The notes: generated by a model from the letters alone, not told the origin. Shown: positions 17,069 to 26,711, numbered from the stretch's first letter. The stretch: 64,000 nt of DNA from Roseateles_C aquae (GCF_032337115.1 NZ_JAVXZY010000011.1:124001-188000); one strand, 5' to 3'. Program-made: numbers and translations.

Positions 17069-19300
17069 ATGGTCCGCTTGTCCCATGCTTTTCGCCAACA
17101 GCCGCTGGCCCGCCAGCTGGTGCTGCAGCTCAGCGCGCTGGTCGCGCTGATGCTGTGTTCGCTGGCCGGCATCGCCTATGTGCTGCTGAACCGGCTGGCC
17201 GAGCAAAGCATTCCACCGGTGGTGCGGCGCACGATCAGCGTGCAGGCCCGCCAGCAGGGCCAGACCTTCCAGCTGGCCGAGGCCAGCGCGCGGCGCCTGA
17301 GCGCCGAATGGCTGCAACGAATCGACGCGCCCAGCGACGCGCAGGTGCAGGCCCGCTTCGACGCGCTGTTCGAGCGCCAGGCCGATGGCGTCTGGCGCGT
17401 CAGGCCGCGATGGCTGGACCCCGAGCGCCGACCCACCTTCTACCTGCAGCATGGCCAGCAGGGGCCCGATGCCTCGGTGCGCCGCCGTGCCGTGGCCAGC
17501 TACGAGCTGCTCAGCGAGCAGGGGCCGGCGCTGGTGCCGCCCTTCTTCTCCGTCTACACCGACTTTGTCGAAAAAGGCCTGATGGTCTATTCGCGCGGCA
17601 TCGACTGGGGCCGTGGCGCCACGCCCGCCACCGACAACTTCAACTACCCGACGATGACCGGCTCCGACCCGGCGCGCAACCCGGGCCGGCGCCTGTTCTG
17701 GACGCCGGTCTACTTCGACGGCGAGGCCCGCGCCTGGATGGTGTCGGTGATACAGCCGCTGGACTGGCAGGGCCGCTGGGTTGGCACCGTGGGCCACGAC
17801 ATCACCATCGACGCCTTGCTCAAGCAGATTGCCGAGGCCGAGTCGCCGCTGGATTCGCTGAGCATGATCGTCAGCCGCGACGGCCAGCTGATCGCCCATC
17901 CGCAGCTGCGCGCGCAGATCGAGGCCGCTCAGGGGCAGCTGGCGCTGTCGGCACTCAAGCAACCGATGCTCGACAGCGTCTATGCGCTGCTGCGCCAACA
18001 GGCCGGTGACGAGGGGGTGGCGCGCACCGCCGATGGCCGCTATCTGGTGGGCTGGGCGCGCATCGGCGGGCCGGGCTGGTGGTCGGTGCGCGTCGTGCCG
18101 CAGGCCCGCATCGACGAGTTGCTGCAACGCACGATTGCCTGGATGTTGCTGATCGGCGTTGTGGGCCTGCTGCTGGCGGTGGCGCTCTTGCACCGTGTCG
18201 TCCGCCATCGGCTGCAACGGCCGCTGGAAGCGATCACCGGCTCGATCGAGGCGCTGGCCAGCCGCCTCCATCGCGGCGAAGAAGCGCAGCCGCTGCCGCC
18301 GCAGGCCTCGGGTGATCTGCAGCGTCTGAACTGCGCCTTCGACACCATGGCCGCCGAGCTGGTGGTTCATCGCCGCCAGGAACAGGCGGCGCAGACGGCG
18401 CTGCAAAGCGAAGTCGAGGAACGCCGCCAGGCCGAGGAGGCGGTGCGCCTGCTCAATCTGTCGCTGGAGGCCCGCGTGCGCGAACGCGGCGAAGCCTTGC
18501 AGCAGGCGCAGCACGAGCTGGTGCAGCGCGAGACCCTGGCCAGCCTGGGCGCGCTGGTGGCCGGCGTCTCGCATGAGCTGAACACGCCGATCGGCAATGC
18601 GCTGATTGCCTCCGACACCGCCACCGAGGCCCTGCGCGCGGCACGGGCCCACATCGCCAGCGGGACGGTCAGGCGCGGCGAGCTGCTGCGCCAGCTGCAA
18701 CATGCCGAGGACAGCATGGCGCTGGCGCTGGGCAATCTGCGGCGCAGCGCCGGCCTGGTCGAGGACTTCAAGCAGGTCGCCATCGACCGCGCCAGCCTGC
18801 AGCGCCGGCCCTTCGGCCTGCGCCGTGTTTGTGAGGAAGTGGTGCATCTGCTGCACCACAGCCTGAAGGCGCAAGAGCACGAGGTGCGCATCCAGATCAG
18901 CGACAGCCTGAGCCTGGACAGCTATCCCGGCGCCTTTGGCCAGGTGCTGACCAATCTGGTCCAGAACGCCGTCGTGCACGGCTTCGAAGGGCGCACGGGC
19001 GGGCTGATCACCATCGCGCTGCAGTCTGCCGAAGCCGAGCAGATCGTGCTGAGCATCAGCGATGACGGCTGCGGCATTCCGCCCGAACACCTCGATCAGG
19101 TCTTCAAGCCCTTCTTCACCACCCGGCTGGGCAAGGGCGGCAGCGGCCTGGGCCTGCACCTGGTCTACAACATCGTGCACAACGTGCTGGGCGGCCGCAT
19201 CGAGCTGCGCAGCACGCCCGGCCAAGGCACCTGCTTCACCCTGCAGCTGCCGCGCGTGGCGCCGGCCGAGCCCTCGACCGACGCCGAGTCGCTCAGCTGA
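17069..19300 (+). CDS. Sensor histidine kinase with extracytoplasmic Cache-like domain
   Basis: A 743-residue membrane kinase. It has TM1 (about 20-40), a large periplasmic Cache-like domain (about 45-345: FNYPTMTGSDPARNPGRRL, WVGTVGHDITIDALL), TM2 (about 350-375), a HAMP-like linker and coiled coil (about 380-490), a dimerisation/phosphoacceptor helix with H502 in GVSHELNTPIGNAL, and an HATPase domain with N box (LVQNAVVHGF), G1 (DDGCGIP) and G2 (GKGGSGLGLHLV). Cache domains usually bind small metabolites. No response regulator lies next to it, so it is an orphan kinase. Its 3' end overlaps the oleate hydratase gene by 8 bp. Confidence 0.92.
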   Translation: MVRLSHAFRQQPLARQLVLQLSALVALMLCSLAGIAYVLLNRLAEQSIPPVVRRTISVQARQQGQTFQLAEASARRLSAEWLQRIDAPSDAQVQARFDALFERQADGVWRVRPRWLDPERRPTFYLQHGQQGPDASVRRRAVASYELLSEQGPALVPPFFSVYTDFVEKGLMVYSRGIDWGRGATPATDNFNYPTMTGSDPARNPGRRLFWTPVYFDGEARAWMVSVIQPLDWQGRWVGTVGHDITIDALLKQIAEAESPLDSLSMIVSRDGQLIAHPQLRAQIEAAQGQLALSALKQPMLDSVYALLRQQAGDEGVARTADGRYLVGWARIGGPGWWSVRVVPQARIDELLQRTIAWMLLIGVVGLLLAVALLHRVVRHRLQRPLEAITGSIEALASRLHRGEEAQPLPPQASGDLQRLNCAFDTMAAELVVHRRQEQAAQTALQSEVEERRQAEEAVRLLNLSLEARVRERGEALQQAQHELVQRETLASLGALVAGVSHELNTPIGNALIASDTATEALRAARAHIASGTVRRGELLRQLQHAEDSMALALGNLRRSAGLVEDFKQVAIDRASLQRRPFGLRRVCEEVVHLLHHSLKAQEHEVRIQISDSLSLDSYPGAFGQVLTNLVQNAVVHGFEGRTGGLITIALQSAEAEQIVLSISDDGCGIPPEHLDQVFKPFFTTRLGKGGSGLGLHLVYNIVHNVLGGRIELRSTPGQGTCFTLQLPRVAPAEPSTDAESLS

Positions 19301-20873
19301 GCAGCGTCTTCAGCGCCTCGGCCAATTCCGCCGTGCTGGCCTTGTAGACCGGCCTGGGCTGCTTGTTCAGGCCCAGCAGCTGATAGACCGCCGTCTGCGC
19401 GGCCCGCACCGAGTACTCGACGGTGAACACGACATCGTCGGCCTGCTCGCAGAACTGGCTGACGAAGGCGAAGTTCGTCGACCCGGTCGGCACCACGGCC
19501 GGCCGGTCGCTGTGATCGCGCAGCAGGAACTCGGCGGTGATATAGGGCAGCTTGACCGGCACGCAGCGGCAGTGCTGCATCAGCTCGGCTTCATGGGCAC
19601 GCAGGCGCAGATGGCCAAGCAGCTCCTGCAGGATTTCGGCGCCGCTGCACTCGCTCATGGGCTTGGCGACGAAGTTGCCCGGCCGGTCGGGGAACAGCGC
19701 ATAGCCCCAGAACACCTGCACCTCGGCCGGCTGATTGGCGAAATGCGGCTGCTTGGCAACGACGATGCTCATCAGCCAGTTCGAATCGGCAAAGGTCATC
19801 AGCGCGCCGGTGCCGGGCGGGTTGCCGCTGAAGTCCTCGATCAGTTTCAGCAGCAACGGCGAGCGGCAGGTGACGGTGAAGCTCTCCCAGAACGACTCGT
19901 CGACATGGTCGGCAAAGGCGCTGGGGTTGCCGAAGTCGCGTCGGTTGCGGGCAATCTTCTCCCACAGCGCCCATTCCGGCGTCTTGGCGCTGCGCAGCGG
20001 CGGCGCCTGCTCATGGCTGCCGATGCTGGCGGCGGCCGTCATCGAACCATTGGTCATGAAGACGAGATCGCCCTCACCCAGCACCACGGTGCGCGGCCCG
20101 CTGGCCTCGATCAGATAGAGCCGCTCGGCCGTGATCTCACGCGCGGCGCCGGGGCGCTGCGGCTTGAAGGCGATGTCTTCAACCACGGTGCTGCCATGGA
20201 ACTGCACGCCCTGGCCGCGCAGCCAGGTCTCGATCGGCAGGATCACCGAGTCGTACTGATTCAGCGGCGAGCGGTCAACGCCGGCCAGCGTGTGGATGCG
20301 CGGAAACTCATGGACAAAGCGATGCAGATAACGCTTGAACTCCACGGCGCTGTGCCAGGGTTGGAAGGCAAACATCGTGCACCACATCAGCCAGAAATTG
20401 CTGCTGAAGAACGCCGGCGCGAAACACTCGTCGATGCGCTTCTTGCCCAGCGAGGCCTCGCTCTGGCCGGCAATGTGCAGCAGGTCGATGCGGTCGCGGG
20501 CGCTGAAGCCCATGCGATCGACGTCGGTGACGATCGCGCCGCCGCGCACCAGCCGGGCCCGGGCCTCGGTCTTGTTCAGCTCATTGAAATCCTGGAACTC
20601 CTGCAGCACCGTGCGCGAGGGATCGGTGAGCGAGGGAATGAAGCCGAGCAGCTCGTAGGTGCAGCCATAAGAGAAATTGAACATGCGGCCGCCACGGACG
20701 ATATAGCCCTCGTCGGCATTGCCACTGCCATCCATGGCGCCGCCGTTGATGGCAGCGGCCTCAAGCACATGGATATCGCTGCCGCGCCAGCCGCCATCGC
20801 GGATCAGATGCGCCGCGCTGGCCAAGGCGCCAATGCCGCCGCCGATCAAATAGGCCTGTCTGCCTTGAGTCAT
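19293..20873 (-). CDS. ohyA: Oleate hydratase (FAD-dependent), Glu-to-Met variant
   Basis: A 526-residue flavoprotein of the myosin-cross-reactive-antigen/oleate hydratase family, which adds water to cis-9 double bonds of free unsaturated fatty acids. The FAD loop GGGIGALASAAHLI is at 11-24. Conserved segments NGGAMDGSGNADEGYIVRGG and QYDSVILPIETWL are present. At the position where many hydratases carry the catalytic Glu (GGRE), this protein has M64 (GGRM), a substitution I recall from Rhodococcus-type enzymes. The protein is shorter than many members. AGGGAG precedes the ATG. It lies 33 bp downstream of the TetR gene and is presumably in its operon. Confidence 0.9.
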   Translation of the reverse strand: MTQGRQAYLIGGGIGALASAAHLIRDGGWRGSDIHVLEAAAINGGAMDGSGNADEGYIVRGGRMFNFSYGCTYELLGFIPSLTDPSRTVLQEFQDFNELNKTEARARLVRGGAIVTDVDRMGFSARDRIDLLHIAGQSEASLGKKRIDECFAPAFFSSNFWLMWCTMFAFQPWHSAVEFKRYLHRFVHEFPRIHTLAGVDRSPLNQYDSVILPIETWLRGQGVQFHGSTVVEDIAFKPQRPGAAREITAERLYLIEASGPRTVVLGEGDLVFMTNGSMTAAASIGSHEQAPPLRSAKTPEWALWEKIARNRRDFGNPSAFADHVDESFWESFTVTCRSPLLLKLIEDFSGNPPGTGALMTFADSNWLMSIVVAKQPHFANQPAEVQVFWGYALFPDRPGNFVAKPMSECSGAEILQELLGHLRLRAHEAELMQHCRCVPVKLPYITAEFLLRDHSDRPAVVPTGSTNFAFVSQFCEQADDVVFTVEYSVRAAQTAVYQLLGLNKQPRPVYKASTAELAEALKTLLS

Positions 20874-20906
20874 TTACTGCTCCCTTGAGATGATGAAAAC
20901 AAAACC

Positions 20907-21587
20907 CTAGCTTTGTGAATGCGCGGCCAGCTGGGCGCGCAGACTGATGCCGGTCAGCCGCAGCAGCTCCTCGCCGGCCGCCGCGCTGAGGCGCTGGCGC
21001 CCGAGGTGCTGCAAGAGCACGCCCTCGGTGACGCGGAAATACAACACCTGCTGGAACAGGCTGTAGCCGAGGCTGCGGCAGACGAAGTCCTGCGCCGGTC
21101 GGCCGACGATGCGGCCGATCAAGGCCTGCACCAGGGCGCGGCTGGGCGCCAGCACATCGGTGAAACTGCCCTGTCCTGGCTGCGCCGCGGCCACCGCCTG
21201 GCTGCGCAGAAAGAACTGCACCCAGCTGGCCGGCACATCCCCGGCCAGCACCGCGCGGGCCTGGGCCAGCATGAAGTCAACCAGCATGTCGATCAGCTGG
21301 CCGCGATCGGTGCAGCCCTCGCTCGCCGCCTGCAGCGCCAGCAAGGGCTGGTGCAGGCGCTGCTCCAGCTGCTCGGCAAGAAACTCGGCAGCACGCGCGA
21401 CCAGCTCTTCCTTGCTCGCGAAGTGATAGGGAATCGCCGCCAGATTGACGCCGGCGCGCGCCGCCAGCATCCGCGTCGTCGCCAGCTCATAGCCGTGCTC
21501 GCCGACGACTTCCAGCGTCGCCAGCAGCAGTTTTTGCCGGGTCTGTTCGCTGCGGGTGAGCTCGCTGCCAGTGCTTGTCTTTGCCAT
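20907..21587 (-). CDS. TetR family transcriptional regulator
   Basis: A 226-residue regulator. The N-terminal TetR helix-turn-helix (TRQKLLLATLEVVGEHGYELA, then AGVNLAAIPYHFASKEELV) is followed by an alpha-helical ligand domain with SWVQFFLRSQ, as in the CerR-type C-terminal family. It lies directly upstream of ohyA on the same strand, so it probably represses the two-gene unit and responds to a fatty acid or related lipid; that ligand is inference. The start at 21587 (MAKTSTG) is preferred over an in-frame codon eight residues upstream. A dyad TCAA-N9-TTGA lies upstream at about 21619-21635. Confidence 0.9.
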   Translation of the reverse strand: MAKTSTGSELTRSEQTRQKLLLATLEVVGEHGYELATTRMLAARAGVNLAAIPYHFASKEELVARAAEFLAEQLEQRLHQPLLALQAASEGCTDRGQLIDMLVDFMLAQARAVLAGDVPASWVQFFLRSQAVAAAQPGQGSFTDVLAPSRALVQALIGRIVGRPAQDFVCRSLGYSLFQQVLYFRVTEGVLLQHLGRQRLSAAAGEELLRLTGISLRAQLAAHSQS

Positions 21588-21896
21588 GCGCTCATGCTCG
21601 GCGCCGGCCACTTTTCAGTCAAGCGTATGAATTGATGCAGCGCAAGGGTAGACGCCTTTGGCATCAAACGAGGCGCATCGGCGCCGAACGAAGTCAGGAC
21701 TTCACACCTGCCGGCGCTGCGACAAGTCTTGAGCAGATTGGTGGAAACCCCTGAGCCCGTGACGCCACAGCGTGACGATCGCCTGAGCGCCATCGGCACG
21801 GCCAGAATGCGCTTCATCCGCCGGCACTGGCGCGGCAGCCGACGCTGCACATGCCTGCCGAGCACCCCTTTGTTGTCACCGCCCGAAAGGTCCGCC
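21588..21896. other. Intergenic region between tetR and pepF-like gene
   Basis: This 309-bp divergent space holds no credible gene. It must contain the promoters for the tetR-ohyA unit and for the peptidase. A short dyad TCAA-N9-TTGA near 21619-21635 is the only operator-like feature seen close to tetR. AAAGG at 21886-21890 serves the peptidase start. Confidence 0.6.
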
Positions 21897-23786
21897 ATGA
21901 AACTGCACTCCATCGCCCTGGCCGCCGCGCTTTGCCTGGCCGCCCTGCCCCCAAGCACCGCCCAGGCCGCAGACGCCGCAACAGCCGCCAAGCCGGGTGC
22001 AGCCGCCAGCGCTCAGGTCTGGGACCTGAGCCAGCTCTACGCCAGCGATGCCGCCTGGGAGAGCGAGCGCCAGGCCCTGGCCGCCGAGCTGCCCCGCCTG
22101 CGCGCGCTGGAGGGCACGCTGGGCAGCAGCGCCAAGGCGCTGCTCGCCGGCATGGACCAGATGTCGGCGCTGCGCCGGCGGTTGTCGCGCTGGGCCATCT
22201 ATGCCAGCCTGAAGGCCGACGAGAACACCCAGATCACTGAGAACCAGGCGCGCCGCCAGCTGGCCAGCACGCTGGGCAATCAGTACGGCGAGGCAACGTC
22301 CTTCGTCAATGCCGAGATCGCCGCCATCGGCCGCGCCAAGGTCGAGGCCTTCATCGCCGCCGAGCCCAGCCTGGCCAAGCACCGCCAGTCCTTGACGACC
22401 ATGCTGCGCATGGCCGAGCACACGCTGAGCCCCAAGGAGGAAGCGCTGCTGGCCGGCGCCGCCGAGGCGCTGGAGCAGCCGCAGCAGATCTACACGCTGC
22501 TGACCAATGCCGACCTGCCCTGGCCCAAGCTGGAGATCCGCGGCAAGACCGTGGTGCTCGATCAGGAGCAGTACGCTGCCCATCGCTCCGACCCCGACCC
22601 TGCCGTGCGCAAGCAGGTCTTCGACGCGTTCTGGCCGGTCTACAAGGCCTATGAGCGCACGATCGGCGCGGTCTACGCCGCCAATCTGCGCGGCACCGTG
22701 TTCAATGCCCGGGCACGCAAGTTCAGCAGCAGCGTCGCCATGGCCCAGGCGGACTACAACATTCCCGAGGCGGTCTACCGCACGCTGGTACAGGAGGCCA
22801 ATGCCGGCCTGCCAACGCTGCATCGCTATCTGAAGCTGCGCAGCAAGGTGCTGGGCCTGCCGCAGGCCGGCTACCAGGACATGTATGTGCCGCTGGCCAA
22901 GCCGGCCGGCACCAGCTACACCCAGGCCGAGGCCGAGGCGCTGACGCTGGCCGCGCTCAAGCCGCTGGGAGAACCCTATGTGAAGCAGCTGGGCGACGCC
23001 TTCAAGCAGCGCTGGATGCACTCGCTGCCGCAGCGCGGCAAGCGCTCGGGCGCCTATATGAACGGCTCGGCCTACGACGTTCATCCCTATCTGCTGATGA
23101 GCTTCAACGGCGACTACAACAGCGTCTCGACCTTTGCCCACGAGTGGGGCCATGCGATGCACACGGTGTTCTCGAACTCGCAGCCCTACGAGAACTCGGG
23201 TTACTCAACCTTCATCGCCGAGATCCCGTCCACCGCCAATGAGCTGCTGCTGAGCGACTACATGGTGGAGCACGCCAAGAGCCGCGAGGAAAAGCTGTTT
23301 GCGCTGAGCCAGCAGCTGGAGAACCTGCGCACCACCTTCTTCCGCCAGGCGATGTTCGCCGAGTTTGAGCTGGCCTCGCACGAAGCCGCCGAGAAGGGCC
23401 AGCCGATCACCGGCGAGGGCCTCAGCAAGCTCTATCTGGACCTGCTCAAGCGCTACCACGGCCATGAGCAAGGCGTCGTCAAGATCGACGATCTGTTCGG
23501 CATCGAGTGGGCCTATATCCCGCACTTCTACCGCGACTTCTACGTCTATCAGTACGCCACCTGCGTCAGCGCCGCGGCCTTCTTTGCCGAGGGCCTGGCC
23601 AAGGGTGACACCGCCTTGCGCGAGCGCTACTTCGCCATGCTCAAGGCCGGCAACTCGGCCGACCCCTATCCGCTGACCGTTGCCGCCGGCCTCGACCTGG
23701 CCTCGCCCGCGCCCTACCGCGCGCTGGTGCGCCGGATGAATCGGGTGATGGATCAGCTGGAAGCGCTGCTGGCCGAGAAGCGCTGA
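21897..23786 (+). CDS. Secreted M3 family oligoendopeptidase F-like metallopeptidase
   Basis: A 629-residue zinc peptidase. A signal peptide (LHSIALAAALCLAALPPSTAQA, about 1-24) precedes a PepF/M3 body of normal length. The zinc site is HEWGH at H415-H419 in TFAHEWGHAMH; the third ligand Glu lies in the following helix (FIAEIPSTANELLL). PepF enzymes cleave oligopeptides of roughly 7-20 residues and are classically cytoplasmic; the signal peptide implies a periplasmic version. The ATG at 21897 has AAAGG upstream. A terminator follows, then a second M3 peptidase in the same direction. Confidence 0.92.
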   Translation: MKLHSIALAAALCLAALPPSTAQAADAATAAKPGAAASAQVWDLSQLYASDAAWESERQALAAELPRLRALEGTLGSSAKALLAGMDQMSALRRRLSRWAIYASLKADENTQITENQARRQLASTLGNQYGEATSFVNAEIAAIGRAKVEAFIAAEPSLAKHRQSLTTMLRMAEHTLSPKEEALLAGAAEALEQPQQIYTLLTNADLPWPKLEIRGKTVVLDQEQYAAHRSDPDPAVRKQVFDAFWPVYKAYERTIGAVYAANLRGTVFNARARKFSSSVAMAQADYNIPEAVYRTLVQEANAGLPTLHRYLKLRSKVLGLPQAGYQDMYVPLAKPAGTSYTQAEAEALTLAALKPLGEPYVKQLGDAFKQRWMHSLPQRGKRSGAYMNGSAYDVHPYLLMSFNGDYNSVSTFAHEWGHAMHTVFSNSQPYENSGYSTFIAEIPSTANELLLSDYMVEHAKSREEKLFALSQQLENLRTTFFRQAMFAEFELASHEAAEKGQPITGEGLSKLYLDLLKRYHGHEQGVVKIDDLFGIEWAYIPHFYRDFYVYQYATCVSAAAFFAEGLAKGDTALRERYFAMLKAGNSADPYPLTVAAGLDLASPAPYRALVRRMNRVMDQLEALLAEKR

Positions 23787-23797
23787 GGCCGGGCCGT

Positions 23798-23842
23798 CCG
23801 CCGCCGCGACACGCGCACCAGTCGACGGCGGCGGCATTTTTT
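23798..23842 (+). terminator. Rho-independent terminator after pepF-like gene
   Basis: CCGCCGCCG (23798-23806) pairs with CGGCGGCGG (23826-23834), followed by a run of six T (23837-23842). It separates the two M3 peptidase genes, which are therefore likely separate transcripts despite their adjacency. Confidence 0.75.
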
Positions 23843-23940
23843 GGCGGCCCCTGCTGAAAACCCCGAGCGGCAACTTTCGTCACTGCCCTCGGGGCCGTTT
23901 AGCCTTGCCCGCTTCCCTTCGCCTCTTGCAGTACCCGCCC

Positions 23941-26139
23941 ATGCGCAAATCCCTCGCCCTCGCGGCCACCGCCGCCGCCCTCAGCGCCAGTCCGCTGGCG
24001 CAGGCCCAGCAGCCGCCCGCCGCCGCCGCCAGTGTCCAGCCCGCGCATCAAAACCCCTTGTTGAAGCCGAGCCCGCTGCCACTGCAGTACCCGGCCTTCG
24101 ACCAGATCCGCGACGAGGACTTCGCGCCGGCGCTGGATCAGGGCATGAGCGAGCAGCTGGCCGAGATGGCGGCGATCGCCAGCGATCCCGAGCCGGCGAC
24201 GTTTGAGAACACCATCGTGCCGATGGAGCGCAGCGGCCGCCTGCTGGCCCGGACCAGCGCCGTGCTGTTCAATCTGCTCGGCGCCGATGCCAATCCCGCG
24301 CGGCTGAAGCTGCAGGCGGCCTACGCGGCCAAGCTGGCCCAGCACCGTGATGCGATCAGCCTCAACCCGCGCTTGTTCGCCCGCATCCAGGCCCTGTTCG
24401 ACAAGCGCCAGCAGCTCGGCGTCGACGGCGAGGCGCAGCGCCTGATCGAGCGCTATCACAGCAACTTCGTCCGCGCCGGCGCCCAGCTGGACGAGGCGCA
24501 GAAGACCCGCATCAAGGCCATCAATATCGAGATGGCCGAGCTGGGCGCGCGCTTCAACCAGAACGTGCTGGCCGAGGTCAATGCCTCGGCCGTGGTCGTC
24601 GACACCGCCGCCGAGCTGGCCGGCCTGAGCGCCACCGAAATCGCCGAAGCCGCTGCCGCCGCCAAGGCCCGCGGCCTGGACGGCAAGTATGTGATTGCGC
24701 TGCTGAATACCACCACCCAGCCGGGCCTGGCCCAGCTGCAGAACCGCGCACTGCGCGAGCGCCTGTACAAGGCCTCGATTGCCCGCGGCAGCCGCGGCAA
24801 TGAGTTCGACAACACCGCCATCGTCGCGCGCACCGCCCGGCTGCGCGCCGAGCGCGCCCAGCTGCTCGGATTCGCGACACATGCCGACTTCGTGCTGAAG
24901 GAAGAAACGGCCAAGAACACCGCCGCCGTCAACGGCATGCTGGGCCAGCTGGCGCCGGCGGCCGTGGCCGCAGCGCGCCGCGAGGCCGCCGAGTTGCAGG
25001 CCATGATCCACCGCGAGCAGGCCGCCGCCAAGCAGCCCAGCTTCAGGCTCGAGGCCTGGGACTGGGGCTTTTATGCCGAGAAGCTGCGCAGCCGCCAGTA
25101 CGGCTTTGACGAATCCCAGCTCAAGCCCTATCTGGAGATGAAGACGGTGCTGGAGCGCGGCGTCTTCCACGCCGCCAGCCAGCTCTACGGCCTGAGCTTC
25201 AAGCAGCGCCGCGATCTGCCGGTCTACCACCCGAGCGTGCTGGTCTACGACGTCTACAACGCCGATGGCTCACATCTGGCGCTGTTCATGGCTGACCTGT
25301 ACGCGCGGCCCTCCAAGCGCGGTGGCGCCTGGGCCACCAGCTACGTCGGCCAAAGCAAGCTGCTCGACACCAAGCCGGTTGCCGCCATCCATCTGAACGT
25401 GCCGCCGCCGGCCGAGGGCCAGCCCACGCTGATGAGCTGGGACGAGGTCAACACCCTGTTCCACGAGTTCGGCCACGCGCTGCACGGCATGTTCTCCGAT
25501 GTGCAATACCCCAGCCTGGCCGGCACCGCGGTGCCGCGCGATTTCGTCGAGTACCCCTCGCAGGTCAATGAGATGTGGGCCGACTGGCCCAGCGTGCTGG
25601 CCAACTATGCGCGCCACTATCAGAGTGGCGATCCAATGCCGCAAAGCCTGCTCGACAAGATGGCTGCCGCGCGCAAGTTCGACCAGGGCTACGCCACCGC
25701 CAGCTATCTGAGCGCCGCCATCGTCGACCAGCGCTGGCACCAGCTGCAGCCCGCCCAGGTGCCGGCCGCGGCCGATGTGATGGCCTTCGAAGCCGATGTG
25801 CTCAAGCGCGAAGGCCTGGACTTTGCGCCGGTGCCGCCGCGCTACCGCATGCCTTACTTCAGCCACATCATGGGTGGCTATGCGGCCGGTTATTACGCCT
25901 ATATCTGGAGCGAGGTGCTGGACGCGAACACCGTCGACTGGTTCAAGCAGCACGGCGGCCTGAAGCGCGAGAACGGCGACATCTTCCGCGCCACCCTGCT
26001 GTCGCGCGGCGGCAGCGAGGATGCGCTGCAGCTGTTCAACAAGCTGACCGGCCACGCGCCGCAGATCGAGCCGCTGCTGGAACGTCGTGGCCTGACGATT
26101 GCGCCCGAGGCCAAGCCAGCCAAGGCAGCGCAGCCTTGA
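23941..26139 (+). CDS. dcp: Secreted M3 family peptidyl-dipeptidase (Dcp-like)
   Basis: A 732-residue zinc peptidase of the Dcp/oligopeptidase A branch. The signal peptide is about 1-23 (RKSLALAATAAALSASPLAQA). The active site is HEFGH at residue 508 in NTLFHEFGHALHGMF, with the third zinc ligand in the EYPSQVNEMWADWP helix and the substrate Tyr loop near SHIMGGYAAGYYAYIWSE. Dcp removes C-terminal dipeptides. The signal sequence indicates export. The ATG at 23941 is chosen because the signal peptide begins there. Together with the PepF-like neighbour it could complete stepwise degradation of periplasmic peptides. Confidence 0.92.
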   Translation: MRKSLALAATAAALSASPLAQAQQPPAAAASVQPAHQNPLLKPSPLPLQYPAFDQIRDEDFAPALDQGMSEQLAEMAAIASDPEPATFENTIVPMERSGRLLARTSAVLFNLLGADANPARLKLQAAYAAKLAQHRDAISLNPRLFARIQALFDKRQQLGVDGEAQRLIERYHSNFVRAGAQLDEAQKTRIKAINIEMAELGARFNQNVLAEVNASAVVVDTAAELAGLSATEIAEAAAAAKARGLDGKYVIALLNTTTQPGLAQLQNRALRERLYKASIARGSRGNEFDNTAIVARTARLRAERAQLLGFATHADFVLKEETAKNTAAVNGMLGQLAPAAVAAARREAAELQAMIHREQAAAKQPSFRLEAWDWGFYAEKLRSRQYGFDESQLKPYLEMKTVLERGVFHAASQLYGLSFKQRRDLPVYHPSVLVYDVYNADGSHLALFMADLYARPSKRGGAWATSYVGQSKLLDTKPVAAIHLNVPPPAEGQPTLMSWDEVNTLFHEFGHALHGMFSDVQYPSLAGTAVPRDFVEYPSQVNEMWADWPSVLANYARHYQSGDPMPQSLLDKMAAARKFDQGYATASYLSAAIVDQRWHQLQPAQVPAAADVMAFEADVLKREGLDFAPVPPRYRMPYFSHIMGGYAAGYYAYIWSEVLDANTVDWFKQHGGLKRENGDIFRATLLSRGGSEDALQLFNKLTGHAPQIEPLLERRGLTIAPEAKPAKAAQP

Positions 26140-26150
26140 AATGAAAAAAA

Positions 26151-26172
26151 GGGCGGCACACGAGCACCGCCC
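26151..26172 (-). terminator. Rho-independent terminator of PEP-CTERM gene
   Basis: GGGCGG (26151-26156) pairs with CCGCCC (26167-26172). On the minus strand the stem is followed by seven T, a good terminator for the gene ending at 26190. The plus-strand T-run is weak, so it helps the convergent dcp gene less. Confidence 0.8.
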
Positions 26173-26189
26173 CTTGTTCAGGCCAACGC

Positions 26190-26711
26190 TCAGCGCTGAC
26201 GGCGACGGCGGGCCACGCCGCCGATCAGACCGAGGCCGCCCAGCAGCAGCGCATAGCTGCTCGGTTCGGGCACGGTTTGGGCCTGCGTGATGCCAGCGCC
26301 AACCATGTCGGAGACGGCCAGGAAGGTGCCATCGCTGGACGCGCCGGAGCGGAACAGCACCAGATCGATGTCGGTCCAATTGAAGCTGTAGCGCGTCGGT
26401 GGCGCGTCGAACTGCAGCGTCACGTCCTTGCTGCCGACCAGCTGACCGTGGCGATAGGCCTCGACCGAGCCCCATTCATCGCCCCAGGCGCCTGGTCCCC
26501 AGGGGTTGTGCTCGAACAGCAGCGCGCTGTCCAGATTGAAACTGCCGCCGTCCTTCTCCCACAGCACCGTATCGGCACGGTAGAACTCGACGCCGTTGAG
26601 CGTCATATTGAAGGGGCGGATCAGGACCTCAGTATCTGCCTGCGCCGCCGAGGCGGCGCCCAGGGCCGCTGCGGCCAGCAGCAGCGGGCCCACTGTCTTC
26701 TTCAAACTCAA
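26190..26711 (-). CDS. PEP-CTERM sorting domain protein (TTG start)
   Basis: A 173-residue exported protein. The signal peptide (SLKKTVGPLLLAAAALGAASAAQA) is followed by a beta-rich body and a PEP-CTERM tail: VPEPSSYALLLGGLGLIGG then RRRRQR. The start is a TTG at 26711: GAGGGAG lies six bases before it and the signal peptide begins there, while the longer frame back to 26813 lacks export features. The body resembles short surface proteins of unknown function. It is convergent with dcp, with a terminator between them. Confidence 0.85.
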   Translation of the reverse strand: MSLKKTVGPLLLAAAALGAASAAQADTEVLIRPFNMTLNGVEFYRADTVLWEKDGGSFNLDSALLFEHNPWGPGAWGDEWGSVEAYRHGQLVGSKDVTLQFDAPPTRYSFNWTDIDLVLFRSGASSDGTFLAVSDMVGAGITQAQTVPEPSSYALLLGGLGLIGGVARRRRQR

